Part shown: piece by piece, positions 1 through 8,698 of the stretch
How the letters are laid out: the number at the start of each line of letters is the position of its first letter
How positions within the stretch are numbered: position 1 is the stretch's first letter
Assembly (NCBI GenBank): GCA_016713905.1
Contig: JADJOE010000003.1
Location: forward strand, 62,001 to 126,000
DNA from: Candidatus Vicinibacter proximus
Lineage (GTDB): Bacteria > Bacteroidota > Bacteroidia > Chitinophagales > Saprospiraceae
Direction of reading: 5' to 3'
Length of the DNA stretch: 64,000 bases
Notes under the pieces: model-generated
The model's input: the letters and a program-made list of their open reading frames with translations, nothing else
Told to the model about the DNA's origin: nothing
The model's database searches: none
Translations under genes and position numbers: made by a program

Positions 1-2
1 GT

Positions 3-617
3 CAATCACACAATCTGTACATCAATCATGTCAAATCCTTGACCTTTCAATTCAACAACAGCCATGACAGCAAGGTAGGGCATCTTCTTAAAAGCAGGGC
101 TCATCAAAACATTATCCGGTACAATGTATTAAACACCGGCAATGCGGATGGTTCCTACGAAATAGATCTTCCACACGGAGGGCAGGCACTTATTTTGGGC
201 AATACCATTCGGCAGGGACCCAATAGTCAAAACAGTAATTTGATTGCGTATGGACTGGAAGGGCTGAGTAATCCGGGATCGCACGAAATCATTCTGTCAC
301 ATAACACGCTGATCAATGAAAAAGGCAGTGGAAATTTTGTGAACCTGAAGGATCAAACCAACAAACTCGTGCTTCTCAACAATGTTTTTGCAGGTGCCGG
401 CAAACCATACAATGGACTTGCGACAAATGTTCTGGATCAGGGAAATCTTGCAAATGTTTCCAGGAATTATTTTTGTTTAATAATCCATCCTCAGCAGATT
501 ATCATCTGACCATTCAATCTCCCGCACTTAACTATTCCAAAATTGACTTCCGCAATTATCCGGATTGGAAACCTGAATGGGAATATGATCTGAACCAAAA
601 GTCCAAAAGCGCGAAAA
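3..617 (+). CDS. Right-handed beta-helix protein, C-terminal part (5' partial, frameshifted)
   Basis: The reading frame is open to the left edge, so the N-terminus lies outside the window. The visible residues show short repeated strands with Asn ladders and sequences such as 'LKSRAHQNIIRYN', 'EIDLPHGG' and 'QGPNSQNSNLIAYG'. These are typical of secreted parallel beta-helix (pectate-lyase-like) proteins that bind or cleave polysaccharide. The frame breaks at the T-run 470-474: adding one T continues the protein as YFLFNNPSSADYHL. It runs on in that frame to about 617, where removing one A from the run 614-618 rejoins the frame of the following M23 domain through WPDPGAFEF, a usual beta-helix ending. 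The two indels compensate each other, so this piece and the next feature are probably one gene. The fold assignment is good; the substrate is unknown. Confidence 0.7.
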
Positions 618-1772
618 ATGGAATTTTGGCCCGACCCCGGAGCATTTGAATTTCACGAATTGAATCTTTTTGAAAATCCAATACACGGAATTTATGGCAA
701 GGATTACATCATCATAAATCATGTAGATCATTCTGTATCCGGTATCCGTGATTTGCAATGTCTAGACAAAACTTATGAAGGTCATCAGGGTACTGATTTT
801 GCTTTGAGCGGATTCGAGCAAATGGATAAAGTGGTGGATGTTTTTTCTGTGGACTCCGGTACCGTGACTTCGATTGCTGATGGGCTGTTTGATAAAGAAA
901 CGGTATCTGATACTGCCAAACGCCTTGGAAATTACCTGGTGATACAGCATGGAGAAAACTGGCACTCTTATTATGCACATCTCAAGAAAAATTCTTTGCT
1001 GGTGAAACCCGGGGACAAAGTAAGACCGGGACAAAAAATCGCCTCCGTGGGTTGCAGTGGAAATTGCACTGACCCGCATTTGCATTTTGAATTATGGTAT
1101 GACAGCACACAAGTCGTGGATCCTTTTGATGGTCCATGCGGCAATCAATTTAATTTCTGGAAAGATCCTGTTCCTTACGACAGCAGTTTCCATGTATGGA
1201 AGAGTGGTCTGATGTCCGGAGTAGCCTCTTTGGATTCCCTTCGATTTCATCAAAACAATCAAATCAAGTTTGATGTGAACAAAGATGCTTCTATAAGCTA
1301 TTGGAATTTGCAATATGGCGTCCGAAAAGGAGATGAGCTTTCTGTCGAGTGGTTGGATCAAAATGGGGTAGAGAAATTTCAGTTTGATTATGTGGCAGAT
1401 AAAAATTATTGGTATCAATATTTCTGGACCTATATGAGTACGACTGCATTGGGCATATGCGATGAATGTCGTTGCAGATATTTCAGAAATGGTCAAATGG
1501 TGGAAGAGTTTGTTTTTTCAATCAAGGGTAGTGTAGCGGTCAGTGATCCAAAAGAAGAATTTGTATTTAAAGTATCCGGATCAATTGTTTTAAATCAAAC
1601 CGATGTTTTGCAAAAATTAAAAGTGTTAAACCTGTTGGGTCAAACCATTTTTGAAACTGAAATTGAACCCGGGGAAAGCATGCAATTAAACCACCTGTCG
1701 ACCGGAACCTATATTTTGACCGGGGCCGGTGAGTTAAATAAATTCAAGGCGCTTCGGGTTTTTATTCCGTAG
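618..1772 (+). CDS. M23 (LytM-type) metallopeptidase domain with T9SS sorting tail
   Basis: The central domain carries the zinc-peptidase motifs of family M23: GHQGTDF (His and Asp ligands, about residue 55) and HLHFELW (about residue 155). Members cleave glycine-containing peptides or peptidoglycan cross-links, although some exported ones act only as scaffolds. A beta-rich stretch follows, and the last ~75 residues (LKVLNLLGQ, STGTYILTG) match a type A T9SS sorting domain, so the protein should be exported through T9SS and attached to the surface or released. It has no signal peptide of its own. Position 618 lies directly after the beta-helix tail and the first residues (WPDPGAFEFHE) belong to that tail, so this is most likely the C-terminal half of one long polypeptide whose export signal lies left of the window. 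Confidence 0.8.
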   Translation: MEFWPDPGAFEFHELNLFENPIHGIYGKDYIIINHVDHSVSGIRDLQCLDKTYEGHQGTDFALSGFEQMDKVVDVFSVDSGTVTSIADGLFDKETVSDTAKRLGNYLVIQHGENWHSYYAHLKKNSLLVKPGDKVRPGQKIASVGCSGNCTDPHLHFELWYDSTQVVDPFDGPCGNQFNFWKDPVPYDSSFHVWKSGLMSGVASLDSLRFHQNNQIKFDVNKDASISYWNLQYGVRKGDELSVEWLDQNGVEKFQFDYVADKNYWYQYFWTYMSTTALGICDECRCRYFRNGQMVEEFVFSIKGSVAVSDPKEEFVFKVSGSIVLNQTDVLQKLKVLNLLGQTIFETEIEPGESMQLNHLSTGTYILTGAGELNKFKALRVFIP

Positions 1773-1946
1773 GATGCTATTTTTAAAAAATTGTTTGATT
1801 TCTTTTTTCAATTCGTCAGAAGCGCTTATTTTTGTTTAAACACTGTGGGCAATTTAGAACACTTTAAGCCTGAACACTTGCTTGATTTATTTTGATTGGC
1901 CAAAGAGTAGTCACTGATATTTTATTGAACACCTAAAACTAAATTT

Positions 1947-2309
1947 ATGTTAAAGACAGCAACCAGTCTTTGTCTGATTTGTCAATCACCCTTGCATGGC
2001 AGAAGAGATAAAAGATTTTGCAACGATGGATGCAGGGCAATTTACCATCAACAGAACAAGCCGGAGTTACCCCTTGTAATCAAAAAAATTACGCAGATTC
2101 TAAAGTCAAACCGGGAAATTCTTATGGAACTTAATCCCGAAGGCAAGAGAACTGTGAGCAAGGAATTGCTCTTGCGGAAAGGTTTTGATCTTAAATACAT
2201 GACACATCAGTTCAGGACAAAAACAGGCAACCATTATTATTTTTGTTTTGACCAGGGCTATGTCTTGTTAGATGATCAAAAAGTATTGCTGGTCCGACAA
2301 GAGGAATGA
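1947..2309 (+). CDS. Zinc-ribbon conserved hypothetical protein
   Basis: A 120-residue protein. It opens with a treble-clef or zinc-ribbon-like cysteine cluster, CLIC at residues 9-12 followed by RFCNDGCRAIYH near residue 23, which probably binds one zinc ion. The rest is predicted helical and charged (LMELNPEGKRTVSKELLLRKGF), then a short beta segment with HYYFCFDQGY. The overall pattern matches a small cytoplasmic family common in Bacteroidota with no known role. The ATG at 1947 follows an AT-rich leader. The neighbours do not suggest a pathway: it stands alone between the M23 gene and a convergent methyltransferase. The family resemblance is from memory; the function is unknown. Confidence 0.75.
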   Translation: MLKTATSLCLICQSPLHGRRDKRFCNDGCRAIYHQQNKPELPLVIKKITQILKSNREILMELNPEGKRTVSKELLLRKGFDLKYMTHQFRTKTGNHYYFCFDQGYVLLDDQKVLLVRQEE

Positions 2310-2349
2310 TCGTAAGATTGTATTTTAGAAATTTCTTGCGTTTAGAGTT

Positions 2350-3165
2350 TTACGGCAGAAGCCTGAATCCAGGAATAGTAAAAGATGGTGTCCGGATTTT
2401 TGAAAGCTCCAGCATGTCTTTTTCTACTTGTGACCATTCTTCGCGTGTGATCATTCCTTGTTTGATCATATTCTCCGTGCAACTTTTCATCAGAGAAGTC
2501 CAATATTCCATGAATCTGCCACGTTGCTGGGTCTTGGTTTTGTCAAAGAATAATGGACATGAGATGGTTCTGATGTTGCGGTAACCCGCGTCCTTTAATA
2601 AATTGCCCAACTGCAATCCTATGTTGCCCTGACCTCCGCATTGAGTTTGGAAATCATTCATTTTTTCCCAGAAATTCCGAATGGACGGTCTTGAAGGGTA
2701 AAGGTCGAAAGAACGGTTGTACACCTCGGTAAGATGGATTCTTGCGTGGGTTTTAAGGTATTTTTTACAGGCTTCCAGCAATTTTCCGGGATCCGGGACA
2801 TGTTCCAACACCCAGACAAGTATCACCGCATCAAACTTCTTAGCAGGTTCCGGAATGGCTTCCGGTTCGCCGAGCCATAAGTCATATTGCGCTTCATCAA
2901 ACCCCGATGCGGCCAGATTTTCTTTTGCTTTCGCTATTTGAATTTCAGAAATATCCAGGCCGGTGACATGGATACCCGGATACAGCTTAAGGATTTCAAT
3001 CATTTGGGCACCAACCCCACAGCCAATTTCCAACACCCGTTTGCATTTGGTAAGGTCCGTGTGGGCATAGATCATTGGACTCAGTACCTGATTCTGGTAA
3101 ATCAGCCTGACTTGTTCTTCTGCAGTGAAACCATGAATGTATTCGGGAGGTTTGTTGCTGGCCAT
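2350..3165 (-). CDS. Class I SAM-dependent methyltransferase
   Basis: A 271-residue cytoplasmic enzyme with a Rossmann-type S-adenosylmethionine fold. The glycine-rich motif I is VLEIGCGVGAQM (about residues 45-56), the acidic loop after strand 2 is TGLDIS, and the post-motif segment DAVILVWVLEHVPDP is typical of Methyltransf_11/UbiE-like small-molecule methyltransferases. The protein begins MASNKPPEYIHGF. The substrate cannot be deduced. It stands alone on the minus strand, convergent with the zinc-ribbon gene, whose 3' end lies 40 bp away. About 300 bp of non-coding DNA lie upstream. Confidence 0.85.
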   Translation of the reverse strand: MASNKPPEYIHGFTAEEQVRLIYQNQVLSPMIYAHTDLTKCKRVLEIGCGVGAQMIEILKLYPGIHVTGLDISEIQIAKAKENLAASGFDEAQYDLWLGEPEAIPEPAKKFDAVILVWVLEHVPDPGKLLEACKKYLKTHARIHLTEVYNRSFDLYPSRPSIRNFWEKMNDFQTQCGGQGNIGLQLGNLLKDAGYRNIRTISCPLFFDKTKTQQRGRFMEYWTSLMKSCTENMIKQGMITREEWSQVEKDMLELSKIRTPSFTIPGFRLLP

Positions 3166-3469
3166 CGGTTTCTAATTATACGCAAATTTGCAAAAAAAAA
3201 GTGGCATTCTATTGCCAATCCTTTTATAGTCCCAAGGATAAGCTTTTAGCATACAATTTCTGGTGTGCACTAAACCATATTGCACTAATCATTGGTACAG
3301 ATAAAACTCCATTAAACTACTGAAAATCCATTTTCACCCAATTGTGGAACTGGATTATTTATCCTCATTATATTATTAACCTAAATTAAGAAAAGCTTAA
3401 ATATCACTTCGGAATGAAACATAATCCCTGTAATGGAGTTTATAAGCATTGAACTAAAAATTAAAAATT
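3166..3469. other. Intergenic region between divergent genes
   Basis: About 300 bp of AT-rich DNA between the divergent methyltransferase and YceI-like genes. It should hold both promoters. I could not pick out a convincing Bacteroidota promoter pair (TTTG and TANNTTTG), and saw no RNA gene or repeat. Confidence 0.6.
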
Positions 3470-4046
3470 ATGAAATTATTCTCTATTCTAAGCCTTACGG
3501 CATTACTTGTTTTGAATTCAGCATTTATTGGCGACACGGTTGTTAAAGTGGATGCATCCAAAAGTAAGATTACCTGGTTAGCTAAAAAAGTTACCGGACA
3601 ACACACGGGTATGATTAAAGTTAAATCGGGTTCACTTAAAATGAACAAAGGTGCATTGTCCGGTGGAAGTTTTGAAATCGATATGAACTCTATTGAATGT
3701 ACAGACCTTCAGGGGAGAGTATGCAGGTAAATTAGTAGGCCATTTGAAATCCGATGATTTTTTTAGCTCAAGCAGATTTCCGGTTGCAAAATTGGACATC
3801 ACTAAAGTTGGTCGATCCAGTGCAGCAAACACTTACCTGGTTGACGCAAATTTGAACATCAAGGGTATTACTCAACCTATCAGTTTTGAAGCAGTGGTGA
3901 ACGGAACAATGGCTACAGCAAAAATTATGGTAGACCGTACGCAATTTGGCATTAAATATGGTTCTGGAAGTTTCTTTGACAACCTGGGCGATAAAGCAAT
4001 TGAAAATGAATTTACATTAGATGTGCAATTGGCACTGACGAGATAA
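3470..4046 (+). CDS. YceI-family lipid-binding periplasmic protein (frameshifted)
   Basis: The 191-residue product, after one correction, starts with a signal peptide (MKLFSILSLTALLVLNSAF) and has the YceI lipocalin-like signatures: VDASKSKITWLAKKV near the start, LVGHLKSDDFF in the middle and the C-terminal FTLDVQLALTR. Family members bind polyprenoid or fatty-acyl lipids in the periplasm. As written, the frame breaks at the G-run 3712-3715; removing one G joins TDLQ to GEYAGKL, which restores the conserved family sequence. A strong terminator follows. The single homopolymer indel points to a sequencing error rather than a dead gene, but a true mutation cannot be excluded. Confidence 0.85.
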
Positions 4047-4072
4047 CATCAGACGGGATATAAAGAACAAGG

Positions 4073-4100
4073 AAAAGGCGGAATTTATTCCGCCTTTTTT
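4073..4100 (+). terminator. Rho-independent terminator after the YceI-like gene
   Basis: A perfect 11-bp inverted repeat (AAAAGGCGGAA, loop TTTA, TTCCGCCTTTT) ends in a run of T residues, starting 27 bp past the stop codon of the YceI-like gene. The GC-rich core plus T-tract is the classic intrinsic terminator form. Confidence 0.85.
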
Positions 4101-4271
4101 ATTTTATCCAATACTGAAGCAGGAATAAAAGCTGTTTATTTTCAAATCAATTGCTCATTAAAAGCCTCTAAAAAAATAGGAAAATTGGGATCATGATTAA
4201 TGATCATTTAATTAAATTTTAAATGGAATAAAATTTAATTTTTCCATTGGTGTATAATAATAATTTGCAGG

Positions 4272-5137
4272 TTACTGAGGTAAATTTTCCATGAGACTCA
4301 TGGATTTTTCAATCATCCGCATGATAATTTTCTCCGGATGTTCTGAGAAAGAGTTGTTGATTCGATTTGCCAGTATGGCATTTACCGACAGACATTTATG
4401 TCCCAGCGCTTTTCCCAGGTGGTATATTCCACTTGTCTCCATCTCCATATTTGTAAGTCTTCCTATACTTTTAAAATGTACGTTTTGTAATTTATGGATT
4501 AAATCCGGAACACTGTTTTTATTCTCGTGGTGCGGCCTTGAGGTCCGTAGAATCCAGGTGCCGTTAAGGTGTTTCCAACCAGAAAATCGTTTCCTTTGAA
4601 ATGATCGAGTAGAGCGGCATCGCAACAGCTCAAATGAAAATTTAAGGATTCCAATCCAGCAGTTTTAAATGCAGTTCTGACTTCTTCCAAAACAGGATAT
4701 TCTTCATGTTGGTAGTAATTCATCAGCGCATCTGTTCCTATGCTCCACTCTGTAATCAGGAGACTGTTCATCGGAATGTCTTCTTGTATGGCACCTGAAG
4801 TGCCAAGACGGATGATCGTACAGGAGGTAATATTTTCTTTGGGTTTTCCGGAAATCAAATCCACATTAAAAAGTGCATCAATTTCATTGAGCACAATGTC
4901 GATGTTGTCTGTGCCAATTCCGGTGGAGAGAATGCTTATTCTTTTGGTGCCGAGTCGGCCGGTGTGGCATACGAATTCACGTGAACTAATTTTGCATTCA
5001 ATTGTATCCAATAAGTTGCTGATCAAGGCCACTCTGGAAGGGTCACCGACCGTGATGATCAGAGGGGCAATTTGTTCAGGTAAAAGATGCAGATGGTAGA
5101 TAGAACCATCTTGATTGGTAATCCAGTTTGCTTTCAA
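4272..5137 (-). CDS. Nucleoside phosphorylase, uridine phosphorylase/PNP type (frameshifted)
   Basis: The N-terminal part reads through HLLPEQIAPLIITVGDPSRV, STGIGTDNIDIVLNEID and TIIRLGTSGA, the phosphate- and ribose-binding elements of the NP-I nucleoside phosphorylase family. The C-terminal part, in another frame, supplies the substrate-binding NMEMETSGIY (family motif MExE) and CLSVNAILANR. The family splits (deoxy)nucleosides with phosphate into base and pentose-1-phosphate for salvage. The break is at the T-run 4516-4520 (an A-run on the coding strand); one more base joins TTRIK to NSVPDLIHKL. The start appears to be TTG at 5137, since no in-frame ATG precedes it. The gene is divergent from the ArsC-like gene with about 10 bp between them. 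Exact nucleoside preference is unknown. Confidence 0.82.
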
Positions 5138-5147
5138 AATACTACAA

Positions 5148-5504
5148 ATGAAAAAGAGAAATAAAATTTACCACCTCACGAATTGTGGTACCTGCAAAAA
5201 AATTCTGGGCAGCCTCAATACAGAAGTTTGTGAGCTGCAAGATATCAAACAAAATGCGATTTCGGAGAAAGAATTGGATGATATGGCAGCCATGGCAGGA
5301 TCTTACGAAGCACTTTTTTCGAGAAAGGCCATCAAGTACAAGACCCTTGGTTTGAAGGATAAAAAACTGACCGAAAAAGATATCCGCAAACTTATTTTAA
5401 GTGAATACACCTTTTTGAAGAGGCCTGTAATTGTAGTAGGCAAGAAAATATTTATTGGCAATGCAGCCAAGGAGGTGGATGGAGCGAGGGAGGCTTTAGC
5501 CTGA
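5148..5504 (+). CDS. ArsC/Spx-family thioredoxin-fold protein
   Basis: A 118-residue protein from the ATG at 5148. The thioredoxin-like fold starts with KIYHLTNCGTCKKIL, carrying a CxxC motif where ArsC-type arsenate reductases and Spx regulators have their redox cysteine. Later segments (LFSRKAIKYKTLGL, TFLKRPVIVVGKKIFIG) match the ArsC family, including the RP after the third strand. True glutaredoxin-linked ArsC enzymes use the first cysteine to reduce arsenate. No arsenic transporter or ArsR regulator lies nearby, so a general redox role is equally possible. Confidence 0.75.
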   Translation: MKKRNKIYHLTNCGTCKKILGSLNTEVCELQDIKQNAISEKELDDMAAMAGSYEALFSRKAIKYKTLGLKDKKLTEKDIRKLILSEYTFLKRPVIVVGKKIFIGNAAKEVDGAREALA

Positions 5505-5510
5505 CCTAAC

Positions 5511-5580
5511 CCATCCCAAACCCTTCCCTTGAAAGGGAAGGGCTCGACCCATCCCAACCCTTCCCTTGAAAGGGAAGGGC
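5511..5580. repeat. Two tandem copies of a palindromic intergenic repeat
   Basis: Two near-identical units sit between the converging ArsC-like and nnr genes. Each contains a perfect 10-bp palindrome, CCCTTCCCTT / AAGGGAAGGG (5521-5542 and 5558-5579), preceded by CCCATCCCAA. They can form two adjacent hairpins, could act as a bidirectional terminator, and look like a dispersed intergenic repeat family. Confidence 0.8.
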
Positions 5581-5607
5581 TTATAAAGGAAAGGGAAAAG
5601 TGGAGAA

Positions 5608-7117
5608 TTAATCTCCTTTGATTTCTTTAAATGCTTCGCCAAGGGTGTCAATGATGTCTCCTGCCAAAAGGCTTTCTTCAGATTCAAAATTAAGACTCAG
5701 ATCGCCGGCGAGGCCATGAACCCAAACGCCAAGTCTGGCAGCATCCAGAGTGGGATAGCCCTGGGCAAGGATTCCGGTAAGGATGCCCGTAAGTACATCT
5801 CCGCTGCCTGCAGTGGCCATGCCGGGGTTGCCGGTGTGGTTGAAGAACACTTTTCCTTCCGGGCTAATACAAGCGGTGTACGGGCCTTTGATTACCAAAT
5901 TAACTTTGTTGTCTCTGGCAAATCGAATTCCTTTTTCCAAAACCTCTAATTCATCTTTACAAGGTCCAGCCAATCTTGTAAATTCTCCTCGATGAGGAGT
6001 TAGAATTGAATTTTTCGGGATAAGATTTAAGAAATCGGATTTGGTTGAAAGGAAATTCAACGCATCGGCATCCAAAACCAGTGGGATGGACAGAGGCAAA
6101 GAGAACAGAATTTCAAAAGGAAACCGGGTTCCAAGTCCGGGACCTACTGCTATGGCTTGAAATTTCTCCAAAGCAAGCATGCTTAGTTCTGCCCGATCTA
6201 AACACATGATTTCCGGTCGGCTGGAATGAACTGTTGTGAAACAGTTAGGGTCAGTCATTAGCGTGACTAATCCGGCACCTGATCTCAGACATGCCGTTGC
6301 AGTTAAAAGTCCTGCGCCACACATTTCACGACTGCCTGCAAGGATTAAGGCATGTCCAAATAAGTTTTTATAAGAAAAGCGATTCCTTTCCCGGAGGATA
6401 AGACTAAGGTCTTCTTTGGTGCTCAGGTAAAAAGGTGTATTCTCTTTTTTTATGGCTTCCGGATCTAATCCAATGGATTTTATGGTCCAGTTTTTTATTC
6501 TGAATTTGTTTTCAGGAAGTAGAAATGCCAATTTTACAAATTCAAAACTCAGGACCTCATCCGCACGAATCACTTCGCCTTCTGTAATTCCATGACAAAT
6601 CATCCCGGAAGGAATATCTACAGATACTACTAAATTTTCCAGACTGTTAATTTTTTAAAAAGAATGGCCCATGAATCACTGACAGGGCGATTGGTACCGG
6701 TTCCTAATATGGCGTCAATTATGGTGTCTTGTGGTTCCACAATTTCCAGATCAACGGGTTCTCTAATTTGAAAAGTTTCAATCCCTTTATCGGATGGGAG
6801 ACGACTCTTGTTTAAAAAAAATCTTCAGAAGCTTGTTGGCTGCTGGTAACGAAGCCAATTTTTACTTTATAAAATTGCTCACTGAGTAATCTTGCAATGA
6901 CCAACCCATCTCCTCCATTATTACCTTGTCCGCAAAGGATAAAAACCGAATGGGATTCAGGCTTCAATTCCGACGTGAACCATTCAGTAAATGCATTTCC
7001 TGCCCGTTCCATAAGTTCGTGGGATGGGATGTTTTGTTTTACCATAGTGAGTTCTTCTATGGCTTTAATCTGGGGAGGACTGAATATTTTATATGGCATA
7101 GATGCTGGAATAGACAT
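5608..7117 (-). CDS. nnr: Bifunctional NAD(P)H-hydrate epimerase / ADP-dependent dehydratase (two frameshifts)
   Basis: The N-terminal YjeF_N epimerase domain shows MERAGNAFTEWF, FILCGQGNNGGDGLVIARLL and, after frame correction, DAILGTG and VVSVDIPSG. The C-terminal carbohydrate-kinase-like dehydratase domain shows ALILAGSREMCGAGLL, AVGPGLG, VLDADALN, LTPHRGEF and the catalytic loop GNPGMATAGSGDVLTG. Together the domains repair hydrated, damaged NADH and NADPH in the cytoplasm. The reading frame breaks twice, at the A-run 6814-6821 and the T-run 6651-6656 (plus-strand numbering); one extra base in each restores a continuous protein of roughly 500 residues, the usual length. All active-site motifs are intact, so sequencing error is likelier than decay. 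Confidence 0.9.
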
Positions 7118-7289
7118 TCAAAAGTAGATAGAAATGAAATAACGCCCAGCTCTTTTTGTGTCCCCCCTTAGTAAGGCAAGAAATCAAGCAACTTTAGAAA
7201 CTATCATCCAGGTGTAATAAAAAAGGAATTTCAAAATAGATTTAAGCGATCTAATAAACATTTTTTAACTTTAATCAAAATTAATGGTC

Positions 7290-7585
7290 ATGAAAAAATT
7301 AAAATTTTTCTGCATCTAAGCCTCCTTTTAATCTTGTCACAATCCTGCCACTTGCTTAGCTCGTCTAATGAGGTATGCCACCATTTTAAAGCTTCCATAA
7401 ATTGGAATGAACACGCTAACAAACTAACTGTGGTTACCAAGGGTGGTGATCCGCCATTTTTCTATAAATGGTCCACCAGCGTTCATAATCTATAAGAAAT
7501 TACAGTCACCGGCTCCTGAACTTACAGTGTAACGGTCACTGATTTAGGGGGATGTAAAGCCTATGCTATTTTTACCACCAAATAG
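7290..7585 (+). pseudogene. Decayed small lipoprotein with SprB-like repeat
   Basis: A start at 7290 gives MKKLKFFCI, then a one-base shift leads into LSLLLILSQSC, a lipoprotein signal with lipobox. The following frame reads NKLTVVTKGGDPPFFYKWST and, after two in-frame stops (TAA after HNL, TGA after TGS), TYSVTVTDLGGCKAYAIFTTK. The GGxPPF.Y.WS and TYSVTVTDxxGC elements are hallmarks of the SprB/PKD-like repeats of Bacteroidota surface proteins. With one indel and two substitution-type stops this is a genuine pseudogene rather than sequencing noise. Confidence 0.7.
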
Positions 7586-7739
7586 ATTTTGCAAGATATT
7601 TTGCCTCAATATTTATTATGCAAAGTAGAAAATATTGATTTCAATATTTTTACAGTTTCTTGTTAAAAGAGCTACTTGTATTCGGAAAATTAATCAAATT
7701 CCTTTAATCATTTTAATTCTGAAATATTAATATTTTCAA

Positions 7740-8636
7740 ATGAATCCATCTTCAAAAATTCTCCTGGTGGGCGGATCGGGTACATTGGGTAAACCTACTG
7801 CACAACTGTTGGTTAATGCTGGTTACCCCTTACGTCTGATGACCCGATATCCTGAGAAAGTGGGTAATTTTCGGAGTCCGGAAATGGAAATTGTAAAAGG
7901 AGATCTGATCGATCCCGATTCCTTGAAAATTGCATGCGAGGGTATGGATCTTGTCATCGCAATGGCACATTCATTGTTGGGAGTTGGGAAGTATAGATCA
8001 GCAAAAGTGGATGTAAAAGGACACAAATCACTAATAGATATTGCAAAAAGTGCTGGCGTAAAATCTTTCGTTTATATTTCAGTGGTTGGTGCCGACGCTA
8101 ATCAAACTATTGATTTTTGGCGCAATAAATTTGAGGTAGAACAATATCTCCAAAAGAGTGGATTGAATTTTATCAACATCAGATCTACTGCTTTTATGGA
8201 AACCCATATCCATGAATTAATGGGAAAGGGAATTCTTAAAAACGGGAAGGCGATGATCATGGGGAAATGTAATAATCCATTAAACTTTGTTTCAGTGGTG
8301 GATGTAGCACAAATCATACTTAAATCATTGGAGCAACCCGAGGCATTGAATTCAATTATAGAAATCGGAGGTCCCGATAATTTAAGCAGAAATGAAATTG
8401 TTTCACTCTACGAAAAGTATTCCGGGAAGCAGGTTAAATGCACGTATCTCAGTATTGGATTTTTAAATGTGATGTCCAGATTATTCAAACCTTTTCATCA
8501 GGGGATTTCCAGGGTGATGGCACTTGGTGAAGTGCTGGACCAAACGGATCAGACTTTTGATCCTACGCGCACCCTTCAAAAATTCCCCATCAAACTTACC
8601 ACAATTGATCATTTCATACAGCAGCAATGCAAATGA
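7740..8636 (+). CDS. NmrA-like / atypical SDR NAD(P)-binding protein
   Basis: A 298-residue cytoplasmic protein with an N-terminal Rossmann fold: KILLVGGSGTLGKPTAQLL (GGxGxxG dinucleotide loop, residues 7-25), then RLMTRYPEKV and VKGDLIDPDSL. These fit the NmrA/atypical short-chain dehydrogenase family, which includes NAD(P)H sensors and quinone or isoflavone reductase-like enzymes. SFVYISVVGAD follows strand 5; the classic YxxxK catalytic pair of SDR enzymes is not obvious, which fits a binding or regulatory role. The stop codon is followed by a convergent DUF1295 gene. The substrate is unknown. Confidence 0.8.
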   Translation: MNPSSKILLVGGSGTLGKPTAQLLVNAGYPLRLMTRYPEKVGNFRSPEMEIVKGDLIDPDSLKIACEGMDLVIAMAHSLLGVGKYRSAKVDVKGHKSLIDIAKSAGVKSFVYISVVGADANQTIDFWRNKFEVEQYLQKSGLNFINIRSTAFMETHIHELMGKGILKNGKAMIMGKCNNPLNFVSVVDVAQIILKSLEQPEALNSIIEIGGPDNLSRNEIVSLYEKYSGKQVKCTYLSIGFLNVMSRLFKPFHQGISRVMALGEVLDQTDQTFDPTRTLQKFPIKLTTIDHFIQQQCK

Positions 8637-8698
8637 ATTATCCAGAAAGCTGATAATTTAGTATTGACCTAAGGTAATCTCCTTCTGATTGGAATTCA

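Noticed and set aside
5511..5580. CRISPR array
   Set aside because: Only two palindromic units with almost no spacer; no cas gene in the window.
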